A stretch of 64,000 nt of DNA, taken from Bacteroidales bacterium (GTDB lineage Bacteria; Bacteroidota; Bacteroidia; Bacteroidales; UBA3824). Below the pieces are notes generated by a model. It had not been told where the DNA came from and searched no databases. It saw only the letters and a list, made by a program, of their open reading frames with translations. Every line of letters begins with the position of its first letter. The stretch's first letter is position 1. The stretch covers positions 217,384 to 281,383 of the forward strand of contig JAEERW010000005.1 in assembly GCA_016286055.1 (NCBI GenBank), read 5' to 3'. This document shows positions 1 to 8,979 of this stretch, one piece after another. The position numbers and the translations under genes were made by a program.

Positions 1-923
1 GGCATTGCAGGCGTTACCACAATAAAATCCTTGTCGGTTTTCGCCTTGTTTAATATGTAATTCTGAGTGATTTCAAGATACGATTCGCCGCTTCCAAAAT
101 CTATTGTCGGCTTGCCCGTGGCACGGTCAAAAGGCATAGTCCAATGCCACGCTTCGCGGTTTTGTTCGGCAAGGGCATATCCTTTCCCCTTTTGCGTATG
201 TATGTGTACAACAACGGGTTTGGTTGCATCCTTTACTTGTTGAAACGCTTTGATGAGTGCGGCGATGTTGTTGCCGTTTTCTTCGTAGATATAGTCCAAG
301 CCGAATGTGCGGAACCAATTGTTTTGAGCCTTGCCGTTGGTTTCGCGCAATTCTTTGAGATTCAAATAGATGCCGCCGTGAGTTTCGGCTATTGACTGTT
401 CATTGTCGTTGACAATGATGATAAAATTGCTGCCAAGTTCCGAACCTGCCACGTTGAGTGCTTCCATAGCCTCGCCGCCCGAAAGCGAACCGTCGCCAAT
501 TACAGCCACGATGTTTTCTTTTCTGCCGAGAATGTCGCGACCTTTGGCAAGTCCGAGGGCAAGCGCAATCGACGTGGAGGTGTGTCCAATATTAAAAAAG
601 TCGTGTTTGCTTTCCTCAGGATTTGAATATCCCGAATCTTCGGCAAACCTTGTGTCGTCGATGTATCCCGCCTTGCGACCCGTGAGAATTTTGTGGGTGT
701 AACTCTGATGCGAAACGTCGAAAACAAACTTATCGGTTGGCGAATCGAAAACGTAATGCATTGCTATTGTGGCTTCTACAAATCCGAAGTTAGGACCAAA
801 GTGTCCGCCAACTTTTGTGAGCCTATTGAACAACGCCTCGCGAATTTCACCGGCGAGAGTTTCCAATTCGGCGATCGCCAGTTTCTTAACATCCGCAGGG
901 GAGTTGATGTTGTCTAATATCAT
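1..923 (-). CDS. dxs: 1-deoxy-D-xylulose-5-phosphate synthase, short type, N-terminal part (truncated by window edge)
   Basis: Thiamine-diphosphate enzyme that condenses pyruvate with glyceraldehyde 3-phosphate, the first step of the MEP isoprenoid pathway, in the cytoplasm. The ATG is at 923-921 and the frame stays open to base 1, giving about 307 residues; the C-terminal half lies outside the window. Visible motifs are FDVSHQSYTHKILTGR (residues 68-83), GHTSTS (113-118) and the ThDP/Mg motif GDGSLSGG followed by Asn157. The early segment GGHFGPNFGFVEATIAMHY matches the shorter DXS class found in Bacteroidetes and Clostridia rather than the E. coli type. A TATTTTTG -7 box lies upstream on the minus strand (964-971). 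The family is clear; assignment to DXS rather than another transketolase-like enzyme rests on these motifs. Confidence 0.85.
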   Translation of the reverse strand, partial: MILDNINSPADVKKLAIAELETLAGEIREALFNRLTKVGGHFGPNFGFVEATIAMHYVFDSPTDKFVFDVSHQSYTHKILTGRKAGYIDDTRFAEDSGYSNPEESKHDFFNIGHTSTSIALALGLAKGRDILGRKENIVAVIGDGSLSGGEAMEALNVAGSELGSNFIIIVNDNEQSIAETHGGIYLNLKELRETNGKAQNNWFRTFGLDYIYEENGNNIAALIKAFQQVKDATKPVVVHIHTQKGKGYALAEQNREAWHWTMPFDRATGKPTIDFGSGESYLEITQNYILNKAKTDKDFIVVTPAM

Positions 924-1135
924 AATCGTTAAATTTAAGTTTCTACGTTATACATTGTTGCTGCAAAAATATATATTTTTCCATTGATATTGCTTATACA
1001 TTTTGCTTTAATGTTTTCACATTTTGAAGAAAAAATCAATTCAAATGTTTTTTTCGCAAAAACTCTAAGCACGTTGGCTTCCAGCACGCAGATAATTATA
1101 TTAATAATAGATCTAAATAGCCCGACAATTATAAA

Positions 1136-1990
1136 TTAATCTCTTTGATACTCCTTTGGCGTCATTCCGGTTTGATTTTTAAAGAAACGTACAAAGGCGG
1201 TTGATTCTTGGAAATGGAGGCGGTTGGCTATTTCATAAACCATTAGGTCAGAATGTTTTAGAAGAATTTTGGCTTGCAAAATCGTCTGACGATTTATCCA
1301 ATCCATCACCGTTTGACCGCTGTAATTTTTGATAACGGTGCTCAGACGGTTAGGCGATAGAAATAGTTTATCGGCGTAAAAATATATGCGACGGTGTTGC
1401 GAACCAAATTCGTTTACCAAATCAATAAAACGATTGAAAACATCTTCGGTATGTGTTGATTTCAAATCGGATGTTTTGTCTTGAATTTCAATGTTTTGAA
1501 TATGATGAAGGTCGTTGAATAGTGCGGTTTGGAGTAGTTGGAGGGTGCGGATTGAATATGTGTCCTTACCCAAAACTTTTTTCATCAAGTTGATATAATC
1601 GCCGGTGCGAACAAAATCGGTTTCTCTCAGTCGCAAAACCGTAACTTTTTCAAATCCAAACGGTTGCGGCATTGTGTCATAACTGAATGCTTGAATCTTA
1701 AAATCATCGCTAATGCTCTGATACTCAATAATAGCGGCGGGCGGAAGACAAACCACCGTTCCAAAATAGAGATCGTACATTTTGAGATTTGCCAACAGAC
1801 GTGCCTTGCCGCCTATCACCCTGATGAAACGACCTTCGGAAAGTTGGTAGGGTTGAAAAGTTTGCACAAACATTCTCCCCGCCTTATCAGAATCGGTAAC
1901 AAACAGAAAGTCAGACGTTATCACATTGTCTTTGCTCGACAAAAGCGAAAAATCTTTCTTGACACTTATTTTTTTGATGTTGTTGCTCAT
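1136..1990 (-). CDS. AraC-family transcriptional regulator
   Basis: About 284 residues. The C-terminal 100 residues form a two-helix-turn-helix AraC DNA-binding domain, with the typical IANRLHFQESTAFVRFFKNQTGMTP pattern split over helices 6 and 7 and ending PKEYQRD. The N-terminal ~170 residues are an AraC ligand-binding/cupin-like domain without close assignment. The frame extends to 2101, but the ATG at 1990 (MSNNIKK) is preferred, because the longer form would run through the promoter of the divergent hydrolase gene at 2126. Divergent arrangement suggests that it controls the hydrolase, which is inference. Confidence 0.85.
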   Translation of the reverse strand: MSNNIKKISVKKDFSLLSSKDNVITSDFLFVTDSDKAGRMFVQTFQPYQLSEGRFIRVIGGKARLLANLKMYDLYFGTVVCLPPAAIIEYQSISDDFKIQAFSYDTMPQPFGFEKVTVLRLRETDFVRTGDYINLMKKVLGKDTYSIRTLQLLQTALFNDLHHIQNIEIQDKTSDLKSTHTEDVFNRFIDLVNEFGSQHRRIYFYADKLFLSPNRLSTVIKNYSGQTVMDWINRQTILQAKILLKHSDLMVYEIANRLHFQESTAFVRFFKNQTGMTPKEYQRD

Positions 1991-2084
1991 AACGATTGCA
2001 AAATTAATAAAAGTATTTTGAAAAACGATAGGATTTGCACATTTTGCAAGATAATTTGGTAACGGTTTTGCGCCACCGTCGCCG

Positions 2085-2092
2085 TATCTTTG
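2085..2092 (+). promoter_or_regulatory. Bacteroidetes -7 box for the hydrolase gene at 2126
   Basis: TATCTTTG matches the Bacteroidetes TAnnTTTG -7 element and lies 33 bases before the ATG at 2126. No TTTG at the ideal 19-21 base spacing is present; the nearest are 14 and 26 bases upstream. Confidence 0.5.
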
Positions 2093-2125
2093 CATCATCA
2101 AGTTTAACTAAAAAATTCATCAATT

Positions 2126-2959
2126 ATGGAAGCAAACAAAATCAAAGGAGAGGCCAAGAGCCTTGTATTGGACAACGGTGCAGAAATCACCTACTGCGAA
2201 CTCGGCACACAGAACGAGGAAGTGCTCGTCAGCGGCGCATTCTTTTTCCACACGTTTATGCCCGTGATGGAGATTTTGGCGCAGCGTTACCACGTTTATG
2301 GCATCGTGATGCGTTTCGATGGTCCCGCCGACATTTTCGACACCGACGGCGGCGTGCATTGGACACGTCAATGGGGCAAGGATGTGTACGACTTTGTTGT
2401 CAAGATGGGCATCAAAAAGTTCCACTATTTCGGCAAATGCCACGGCACGGTGCCGGGTTGGTATCTATTCAAAAACCATCCTGAAATGCTCATCGACTTC
2501 TGTTCGTTTTTCCTGTGCCCGCACCTCAAAGGTCAGGATTCAGACTCGTGGTTTGAGATGGCGCGTCAGGGCGACATTCCCAAAATGATGGCGTCGGCGA
2601 TTCGCAAACCCGAAACAGGACTGCCCAAAAAGATGGCTGAGGCGGCAAGTATCGGCAATGCGGCAACAGGTCCTGCAATCCCCAAATATGCCGCCCATCC
2701 CGAAAAGATTTGGGATTCGCTCGACGAGTGTGAACGCGACCTCCGCAATGCAACCGTGCCTATCGGCTATATGTTTGGCTCGGACGACCCGCTGATGAAC
2801 GACTACTACACCTCGAATATGTACATTTGGCGTGTAACGAAAGGTTGTCATTTCACAATCCTCAACGGCGAAAAACATCTGATGGAAATCGACACCCCCG
2901 AGCGCGTTGCCGACGAAGCATTGGCGTTCATCGACCAAGCAAAGAAAAATTATGATTAA
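2126..2959 (+). CDS. alpha/beta-fold hydrolase with Cys at the nucleophile position
   Basis: 277 residues, no signal peptide, so cytoplasmic. The nucleophile elbow reads GKCHGT (103-108), with Cys105 in place of the usual Ser. The likely acid is Asp220 or 221 (FGSDDPL), and the likely base is His251 (GEKHLMEI), giving the Cys-Asp-His order known from dienelactone hydrolases. The substrate cannot be told. It lies divergent from the AraC gene at 1136-1990 and is followed 33 bases later by the convergent AraC gene at 2993. The fold assignment is good; the catalytic activity is open, since Cys-for-Ser enzymes may be hydrolases or acyl/C-C bond enzymes. Confidence 0.75.
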   Translation: MEANKIKGEAKSLVLDNGAEITYCELGTQNEEVLVSGAFFFHTFMPVMEILAQRYHVYGIVMRFDGPADIFDTDGGVHWTRQWGKDVYDFVVKMGIKKFHYFGKCHGTVPGWYLFKNHPEMLIDFCSFFLCPHLKGQDSDSWFEMARQGDIPKMMASAIRKPETGLPKKMAEAASIGNAATGPAIPKYAAHPEKIWDSLDECERDLRNATVPIGYMFGSDDPLMNDYYTSNMYIWRVTKGCHFTILNGEKHLMEIDTPERVADEALAFIDQAKKNYD

Positions 2960-2992
2960 AACTAGTAGCCAATCAACGAGGCTTTGGTTACA

Positions 2993-3883
2993 TTACGCCG
3001 CACCCCGATACTCGCTTGGTGTCTTGCCCGTTTTTCTTTTGAAAAACCTCACAAAGTGCTGCGGATAGCCAAATCCGAGGGTGTATGCCACTTGCGAAAC
3101 GGTGAAAGAGGAATCGTTGAGGAGTTCTTTGGCACGGGTTACGATGGCATCGGCGATGAAATCTTGCGCTGTGATGCCGGTTTCAGTTTTCACCAACTCG
3201 CCAAAATATCCCGATGTGAGATTGCATCTTTCGGCAAAGTATGCTACCGACGGAATGCCCTCAGATTCAGCCTGTTTAGATAGATAATCGCGGAGGAGAA
3301 CCTCAAATTTTTTAACAACGGCGTGATTGATTTCCTCGCGGGTGATAAACTGACGGTCGTAAAACCGCAGACAATAGTTCAAAAGCAATTCGATGTTAGA
3401 GACAATCAGTTCACGAGTGTGCTTGTCGATGGCGTGGTGGAGTTCCTGACTTATCATATCCAAAACGCTGCGGAAAATTTCGATTTCAGACTTTGAGAGG
3501 TGCAGAGCCTCGTTGCTACTATACGAAAAAAACTCGTAACGCGACATCTGCCGCCCCAACTGAGTCCGTGCCAAAAAGTCAGGATGAAACACCAACGCCG
3601 TCCATTTTGGCATCAGGACATCAGGATTAGGCTCAATGTGCACCGTCTGACCGGGCGCAAAAGATGTTACGGTCATCTCGTCGAAATCGTATTTGGTGCG
3701 TCCGTAAGAGAGTTGGCAGCCCTTGTTTTCCTTCAAAAACAATGCGTACAATCCGTAGTGGACATTACATTCGTCGACAACCACAGCCTTATCGAACCTC
3801 ACAACGCTCACGAGCGGATGCAAGGTTTCAAATCCGTAATAATCGTTGAATTGTTGAACTGTATTGAAATCAATCTGTTGCAT
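2993..3883 (-). CDS. AraC-family transcriptional regulator
   Basis: 296 residues from the ATG at 3883 (MQQIDFN); an in-frame TTG three codons upstream is less likely. The N-terminal part resembles an AraC cupin arm (FAPGQTVHIEP). The last ~100 residues form the paired HTH domain, with the hallmark VAYTLGFGYPQHFVRFFKRK and KTPSEYR. In Bacteroidetes this class (AraC with a central helical linker) commonly controls a neighbouring oxidoreductase or hydrolase gene. Here the flanking genes are the two Cys-elbow hydrolases. A TATCTTTG -7 box on the minus strand at 3909-3916 supports the chosen start. Confidence 0.85.
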   Translation of the reverse strand: MQQIDFNTVQQFNDYYGFETLHPLVSVVRFDKAVVVDECNVHYGLYALFLKENKGCQLSYGRTKYDFDEMTVTSFAPGQTVHIEPNPDVLMPKWTALVFHPDFLARTQLGRQMSRYEFFSYSSNEALHLSKSEIEIFRSVLDMISQELHHAIDKHTRELIVSNIELLLNYCLRFYDRQFITREEINHAVVKKFEVLLRDYLSKQAESEGIPSVAYFAERCNLTSGYFGELVKTETGITAQDFIADAIVTRAKELLNDSSFTVSQVAYTLGFGYPQHFVRFFKRKTGKTPSEYRGAA

Positions 3884-3908
3884 AATAACCAAATGCTTAT
3901 TTACGAAG

Positions 3909-3916
3909 CAAAGATA
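3909..3916 (-). promoter_or_regulatory. -7 box of the AraC gene 2993-3883
   Basis: Minus-strand TATCTTTG, 25 bases before the ATG at 3883, fitting TAnnTTTG. No well-spaced TTTG -33 element is seen. Confidence 0.45.
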
Positions 3917-3946
3917 ATTAATTTTCCGATTTGTCAGAGATTCAAT

Positions 3947-5044
3947 TTATTTCAAATTTTCATTGAAAAATTTTTCAATCTTTTCATACGGAATTACACC
4001 TGCCTTGTCGTCGTAGAGGTCAACGTGTGATGCGCCGGGGATTATCATTAGTTCTTTATTACCCTCTTTAACTGATTGACCCTCAACGTGCTTGCCGGTC
4101 ATTTTTTCAAAGGCGTATTCGCTGAAATAACGGCTGTGTGCCTTTTCGCCGTGTATCAATAGCACTGGGGTTTCGATTTCTGATGCCCACGCCAAAAGTG
4201 GTTGATTTAGAAACGATTGACAACCAATTACATTCCATCCGTCGTTGGAATTTCCGCTGCGCTTGTGGTAGCCGCGAGGAGTTTTGTAATAGGCATAATA
4301 ATCCTTCACAAACCACGGAGCGTCGTCGGGCAGAGGGTCGATAACACCGCCTGCACGTTTGTTAGTGCCATTTTTGAAATCCTCGGTGCGCTGAGCGGCT
4401 ATTGCGCGACGTTTTTCCATACGCTGTTCGGGTGTGTTTTCGCTGCCGAAATATCCCTCAACATTTACCTTGCTCATATCGTACATTGTGGAGGCAACGG
4501 TGGCTTTGATGCGTGGGTCGATGGCGGCTGCGTTGATTGCCATTCCGCCAAAACCACAAATTCCTATAATGCCAATGCGCTCAGGGTCAACAGTTTCGCG
4601 TGTTGAAAGGAAATCCACGGCAGCAAGAAAATCTTCGGTGTTAATGTCGGGCGATGCCATACGACGGGGTCCGCCACCGCTCTCGCCTGTAAAAGATGGG
4701 TCGAAGGCAACGGTAATAAAACCACGCTCAGCCAAATGCTGTGCATAAAGTCCTGACGATTGCTCTTTTACCGCGCCAAACGGTCCGCTGACAGCGATTG
4801 CGGGCATTTTTCCCGACGCATTTTTAGGTGAGTACATATCGGCGGCGAGTTCTATGCCGTAACGATTGCGGAAAGTTACCTTGGTGGGGTTTACATTTTC
4901 GCTTTTTGGGAACGTCTTGTCCCATTCCTGAGTAAGATTGAGTTCAGTCATTTCATTAGTGTTTTTATTGTTGGACATTGGGTCTCCGCACGCCGCAAAG
5001 AGCATTGCAGACAAAATTGAAATTGTTATGAAAGATTTCTTCAT
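3947..5044 (-). CDS. lipoprotein alpha/beta hydrolase (dienelactone-hydrolase-like, Cys elbow)
   Basis: 365 residues from the ATG at 5044 (MKKSFIT). A lipoprotein signal ends at LFAAC, giving lipid-modified Cys19, so it is membrane-anchored and probably periplasmic. The core is an alpha/beta hydrolase with the elbow GICGFGG (161-167, Cys163 as nucleophile), LLIHGEKAHS before the acid position, and a C-terminal PGASHVDLYD that supplies His. It resembles YcjY/DLH-type hydrolases. The two nearby hydrolases (2126 and this one) share the Cys replacement but are not close copies. A minus-strand TATCTTTG at 5071-5078 precedes it. Substrate unknown. Confidence 0.75.
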   Translation of the reverse strand: MKKSFITISILSAMLFAACGDPMSNNKNTNEMTELNLTQEWDKTFPKSENVNPTKVTFRNRYGIELAADMYSPKNASGKMPAIAVSGPFGAVKEQSSGLYAQHLAERGFITVAFDPSFTGESGGGPRRMASPDINTEDFLAAVDFLSTRETVDPERIGIIGICGFGGMAINAAAIDPRIKATVASTMYDMSKVNVEGYFGSENTPEQRMEKRRAIAAQRTEDFKNGTNKRAGGVIDPLPDDAPWFVKDYYAYYKTPRGYHKRSGNSNDGWNVIGCQSFLNQPLLAWASEIETPVLLIHGEKAHSRYFSEYAFEKMTGKHVEGQSVKEGNKELMIIPGASHVDLYDDKAGVIPYEKIEKFFNENLK

Positions 5045-5226
5045 AGTGTTTTGCATTAATTTTTACATTGCAAAGATAACGGCTTTGGCTGTAACAAATG
5101 ATACCAAAATTTCGGGGAAAAGTACCAAGATTGAGGGAAGTATTTTATTAAAAACGATATTAATTTATTTACACTATAAATATAAGAAATTTATGAAAAA
5201 GGATATAGGTGAAACGATTTTTTTAT

Positions 5227-5234
5227 TATCTTTG
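5227..5234 (+). promoter_or_regulatory. -7 box of the acyltransferase gene
   Basis: TATCTTTG 30 bases before the ATG at 5265, matching TAnnTTTG. Confidence 0.45.
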
Positions 5235-5264
5235 CCCAAAATTAAACAATAAAAAAAGAAGAAT

Positions 5265-6293
5265 ATGAATACACCATCGAGTGCTGCCACGCGCAGTTAT
5301 TATCTTGACAATCTGAAAGTTGCATTAACTGTTTTGGTCATAGCGCACCACGCTATGATTCCTTTTGTGGGCGGAGAAGGGTGGCCTTTCCATCCGTCAA
5401 ACACAGAAGAAAGTTTGCCCTATATGTGGCATTTTTTGAATACAAACGCTGCATTTTTTATGGGACTGTTTTTTATGATTTCGGGTTATTTTGTTCCAAA
5501 AAGTTTTGACCATCAAGGCTTTGCAAAATTCATCGGCAAAAAAGTTCTAAGATTGTTAGTGCCCTTTGCAGTTATTTCAGTAGTGCTGAGCGCGTCAAGC
5601 GGGACGCCGGAATCGGGACACACTTGGTTTCTGAGCAGCCTGTTTATGTTCTGTCTGGTTTACGCGCTGATACGCCTTGCTTGCAAAAAATCTTGCGAAA
5701 ATCCTATGTCCATCTCGTTAGGCTTAATGGCTGTATTTGCGGTAGTTATGGGCATTGGAAGTTATGCCATAAGACAGATTTACAATCAAGACGAATGGAT
5801 TTTTCTTTGGATATATAAGTTTGAACCCGTTCATTATCTGCAATATATAATGATGTTTGCCTTTGGCGTTATGGCAGGACGCGGCGACTGGTTTAACAAA
5901 ATGACCAACACCGTGGGACGCACCTCGCTCATTATCGGACTTTTGCTCTGCATTGGCAACTATCTTCGCGGCGATGGAGAGTGGAACAATCTTGTGTATC
6001 AATGGTTTGGCGCATACGAATCGCTTCTTTGCGTATTTCTCTGCGTAGGACTTGTTTGGCTGTTTAGAACCGTTGGCAATTGGAGCGGAAAATTTTGGCA
6101 ATGGAGTGCAGCACAGGCATTTGGCGCATACATTATCCATCTTTTTGTATTGCTGATAGTAGAAAACCTTTTAGACCCCATCTGGCTCGGCGTAATAGGC
6201 AAATACCTGACAGTACTAACCTTAGCCACCGTTGGATCATTTGTAATCACTTGGCTATTGCGATTGATTCCGGGAGTAAAAAAAGTGTTGTAG
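5265..6293 (+). CDS. acyltransferase family 3 membrane protein
   Basis: 342 residues, almost wholly hydrophobic with about ten membrane segments. The N-terminal YYLDNLKVALTVLVIAHHA contains the His-rich first membrane segment typical of the acyltransferase-3 family (OatA/WecH-like), and FMISGYFVPKS is the second family signature. Members transfer acetyl or succinyl groups to surface glycans, peptidoglycan or lipids from the inner membrane. Nothing next to it (hydrolase upstream, WG protein downstream) names the acceptor. Length is normal for a stand-alone family member without an SGNH domain. Confidence 0.8.
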   Translation: MNTPSSAATRSYYLDNLKVALTVLVIAHHAMIPFVGGEGWPFHPSNTEESLPYMWHFLNTNAAFFMGLFFMISGYFVPKSFDHQGFAKFIGKKVLRLLVPFAVISVVLSASSGTPESGHTWFLSSLFMFCLVYALIRLACKKSCENPMSISLGLMAVFAVVMGIGSYAIRQIYNQDEWIFLWIYKFEPVHYLQYIMMFAFGVMAGRGDWFNKMTNTVGRTSLIIGLLLCIGNYLRGDGEWNNLVYQWFGAYESLLCVFLCVGLVWLFRTVGNWSGKFWQWSAAQAFGAYIIHLFVLLIVENLLDPIWLGVIGKYLTVLTLATVGSFVITWLLRLIPGVKKVL

Positions 6294-6345
6294 GGGATTA
6301 TAATAATTGATTTTAAAAGAGATAATAACTAACAACATAATTAAA

Positions 6346-7776
6346 ATGAAAATAAGAATCACAATTATCGGTACGCTGATATTGTTACTCAATATTTCAG
6401 CAGTGAAATTACATCCGCCTATTATTCCTGCGTGTATCAACGGGAAATGCGGATACATCGACAATAAAGGCAATTGGGTTATAGAGCCTCAGTTTGAAGA
6501 AGCAGATGATTTTGTCGACAACGATTTGGCCGCAGTAAGAATCAACGGAATGTACGGTTACATAGACAAAAACGGGAAAGTTGTTATCGAACCAAAATTT
6601 AAGAGTGCTGGCAGTTTTATTAACAACAAATTTGCTATAGTGGTTTATAATAATAAATACGGAATTATTGATGTAACCGGCAAAATGGTGGTTGAACCTA
6701 AATATGATTTAATTCGTTTTGACAAACATTATTTATATTTTAATATCGTATTAAACCGCAAACGCGGAACAATAAACTCATCAGGAGAAATTATAGAACC
6801 AATATTTGATGAAATTCAACCTTTTAAAAAAAATGGTTTAGCGATAATAAGACTCAATGGAAAATACGGTTTCATCAACGAAAAAGGGAAAATCGTAATT
6901 GAGCCGCAATTTGATTATGCAAAAGGATTCTTTGATAATGGATTGGCATGTGTTGCTATAAATAAAAAGGCAGGTCTTATAAATTCTAAGGGCGAAATTG
7001 TAGTTGAACCAGTTTTTGATCATATTAATCCATTTGCAAAAAACGGATTAGCAGCGGCTTCTACAAATATGAAAGAAGGATTTATTGACAAAACCGGTAA
7101 ATTTGTAATAGAACCCAAATTCAACAGAGTATCAAACTTCTCAGACAACGGATTAGCAGCCGTCCAAGTAAATTATAAATGGGGTTACATTGACAAAACC
7201 GGCAAAATGGTTATTGAACCGCAATTTTATAGAGCCGAGCAATTTGACGGCAACGGTTTGGCAAAGGTTCATACATCTTTGGGTACAGGAGGTACGGGGG
7301 TTATAAATGTTAACGGACAGTTTGTTGTAGAACCCAAGTATAGAGACGTTGCACCCTTTAATGAAAACGGCATATCAGTGATAAAAATTATACAACAAAG
7401 AAATACACCAAAAAAGAATGATGAATATTCATCTTCAGATAAAGATTCAAACGTATACGAAGTAGTTGAAGCGCCGGAATCAACACAGTGGAAATCTGGA
7501 TGTGTCAACAGCAAGGGGAAAGAAATAGTTGAACCGAAATACGATGAAGTTTTTATATCTTCTAACAGCAGATACATAAAACTAATACTTAATCACAAAA
7601 AAGGATTAGCAGATATTAACGGCAACATTATTTTTGAACCGAAATATGACAATATAGTTTTATACGGCAACACTATTTTTGTTAAGATAGACAACAAATG
7701 GGCAATAACGGATGCCAACGGCAAATATATAGTAGAACCTAAGTTCGACTGGGTGATTTCAAGTGTATATAGATAA
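6346..7776 (+). CDS. secreted WG-repeat protein
   Basis: 476 residues from the ATG at 6346 (MKIRITI); the frame begins at 6307, but the upstream codons do not look like a signal. After a signal peptide come twelve repeats of about 35 residues, each with a G-Y/F-I-D/N...G...V-EP-Q/K-F/Y core (for example GYIDKNGKVVIEPKF). These are WG/KWG repeats, which fold as a beta-propeller-like or solenoid surface and are common in Bacteroidetes envelope proteins of unknown partner. Repeat 9-10 contains an insertion rich in Lys/Ser/Asp near residues 345-385. No enzymatic domain is present. Codon use is more AT-rich than in the genes at both sides of the window. Confidence 0.8.
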   Translation: MKIRITIIGTLILLLNISAVKLHPPIIPACINGKCGYIDNKGNWVIEPQFEEADDFVDNDLAAVRINGMYGYIDKNGKVVIEPKFKSAGSFINNKFAIVVYNNKYGIIDVTGKMVVEPKYDLIRFDKHYLYFNIVLNRKRGTINSSGEIIEPIFDEIQPFKKNGLAIIRLNGKYGFINEKGKIVIEPQFDYAKGFFDNGLACVAINKKAGLINSKGEIVVEPVFDHINPFAKNGLAAASTNMKEGFIDKTGKFVIEPKFNRVSNFSDNGLAAVQVNYKWGYIDKTGKMVIEPQFYRAEQFDGNGLAKVHTSLGTGGTGVINVNGQFVVEPKYRDVAPFNENGISVIKIIQQRNTPKKNDEYSSSDKDSNVYEVVEAPESTQWKSGCVNSKGKEIVEPKYDEVFISSNSRYIKLILNHKKGLADINGNIIFEPKYDNIVLYGNTIFVKIDNKWAITDANGKYIVEPKFDWVISSVYR

Positions 7777-7925
7777 AAAATATAAAGATATTGTAGAAGT
7801 TATACTTATAAGCCGTACTATATTAATATATACGGCTAATAATAATTGTATTTATTTATAAATATTGGGGTTTCAGGCAATATGATTTTATTCAAGACCG
7901 GCAAAATAAGGTTTTAGTTCGTCCG

Positions 7926-8243
7926 TTGGAGGCTTTTCCACTTTTGAAAGATGCCTCTGACCAAGAACGTCAACACTTTGAAATTGGTCTTTATGGCGAC
8001 GATGTGCATTGGCGAGATATTGATGAAGATATATGCATTGATAGTTTTTTTGAAAAACAAGAGCCTGATTATAACAACGATGCAGCAAAATTATTAAAAC
8101 AATATCCAAAGGCTGATATTATGGAAGTAGCCAATGCCGTAGGTATAAACAAAACTCTTATGCAAAAATACATCTATGGCATCAAACAGCCATCAAAAAC
8201 AAGATTTGACAAAATCGCAAGTGTTTTGTCAAATCTTGCATAA
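7926..8243 (+). CDS. DUF2442-HTH protein, apparently 5'-degraded
   Basis: About 105 residues. The N-terminal part (DVHWRDIDEDICIDSFF) is the C-terminal half of a DUF2442 domain. The rest (IMEVANAVGINKTLMQKYIYGIKQPS) is a small helix-turn-helix of Cro/XRE type. Such fusions are usually antitoxin-like or regulatory. Family-like sequence continues upstream of 7926 in the same frame back to about 7880, but there is no ATG or GTG between the stop at 7824-7826 and the TTG at 7926. The gene therefore either starts at TTG and lacks the front of DUF2442, or is decayed. No toxin partner (DUF4160) is found beside it. Confidence 0.5.
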   Translation: MEAFPLLKDASDQERQHFEIGLYGDDVHWRDIDEDICIDSFFEKQEPDYNNDAAKLLKQYPKADIMEVANAVGINKTLMQKYIYGIKQPSKTRFDKIASVLSNLA

Positions 8244-8262
8244 TAATTATTAGGATTATAAT

Positions 8263-8952
8263 CTACATATTCGCCAATTTCTCTGTGCCTATCAATGTTA
8301 ATGTATCTCTTAACATACAGATTAACAGTATAATACCGTAGCAATATGCGGCAATTTTGATTACTTGATTTTTTGGAACATCGGGGATATTTTTTACAAG
8401 AAAAAATGCCAACACGCCAAAATAAAGTACTTCAAATACACTAACATATTTCAAAATGCCAATCATATAAGCCTCTAAATTGCAGACATTTAAAAACGAA
8501 AGCACCGACAATGGAGAAATCTGCGTTTGAGAGTAACAATCATAATGAAAATGCATCGTTAGAAATGCAAAAATAGTTGATTGAACAAAAACCACAACTT
8601 CGGCATAAATTACACATTTAAAGATTGTTTTAAAATTCTGACGTTTGGAGGCAATGTTAAAACCAAAGAATAATATCACACTTACAACGAGCATTGCTCC
8701 AAGACGTGTAATTCCCGCAATAAAACTTACAAAGGCAAATGCCTGCGTGGAATCGTATGTTTTGCGTTGCATCTCTTCTGGAACTCTATCACCTCCGGGA
8801 CTAACGCTCATAATATTTTGATAATCTTCCCAAGTAATGTTTATGGTTTGAAAATAGCCTACAATGCCATACAGCACAAACAGCACTATCAAAACTATCA
8901 ACGGTGTTTTAAAACTTTCTTTTTGTGTTGGTTGAATCATGTTCTCTTCCAT
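8263..8952 (-). CDS. five-helix integral membrane protein, unknown function
   Basis: 229 residues with about five hydrophobic segments (near 18-38, 72-97, 108-130, 162-187 and 198-218). The overall pattern resembles small YIP1-like membrane proteins, but no motif allows a firm family call. It is the last gene of the minus-strand efflux operon, 27 bases after the adaptor gene at 8980-10050. It may be co-transcribed with that operon, but a role in transport is only guilt by association. Confidence 0.6.
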   Translation of the reverse strand: MEENMIQPTQKESFKTPLIVLIVLFVLYGIVGYFQTINITWEDYQNIMSVSPGGDRVPEEMQRKTYDSTQAFAFVSFIAGITRLGAMLVVSVILFFGFNIASKRQNFKTIFKCVIYAEVVVFVQSTIFAFLTMHFHYDCYSQTQISPLSVLSFLNVCNLEAYMIGILKYVSVFEVLYFGVLAFFLVKNIPDVPKNQVIKIAAYCYGIILLICMLRDTLTLIGTEKLANM

Positions 8953-8979
8953 ATTCTATGTATTTTTAGGGTTTATGAA

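Noticed and set aside
1991..2101. N-terminal extension of the AraC gene
   Set aside because: Would place the start in the divergent promoter region, and the sequence lacks domain similarity.
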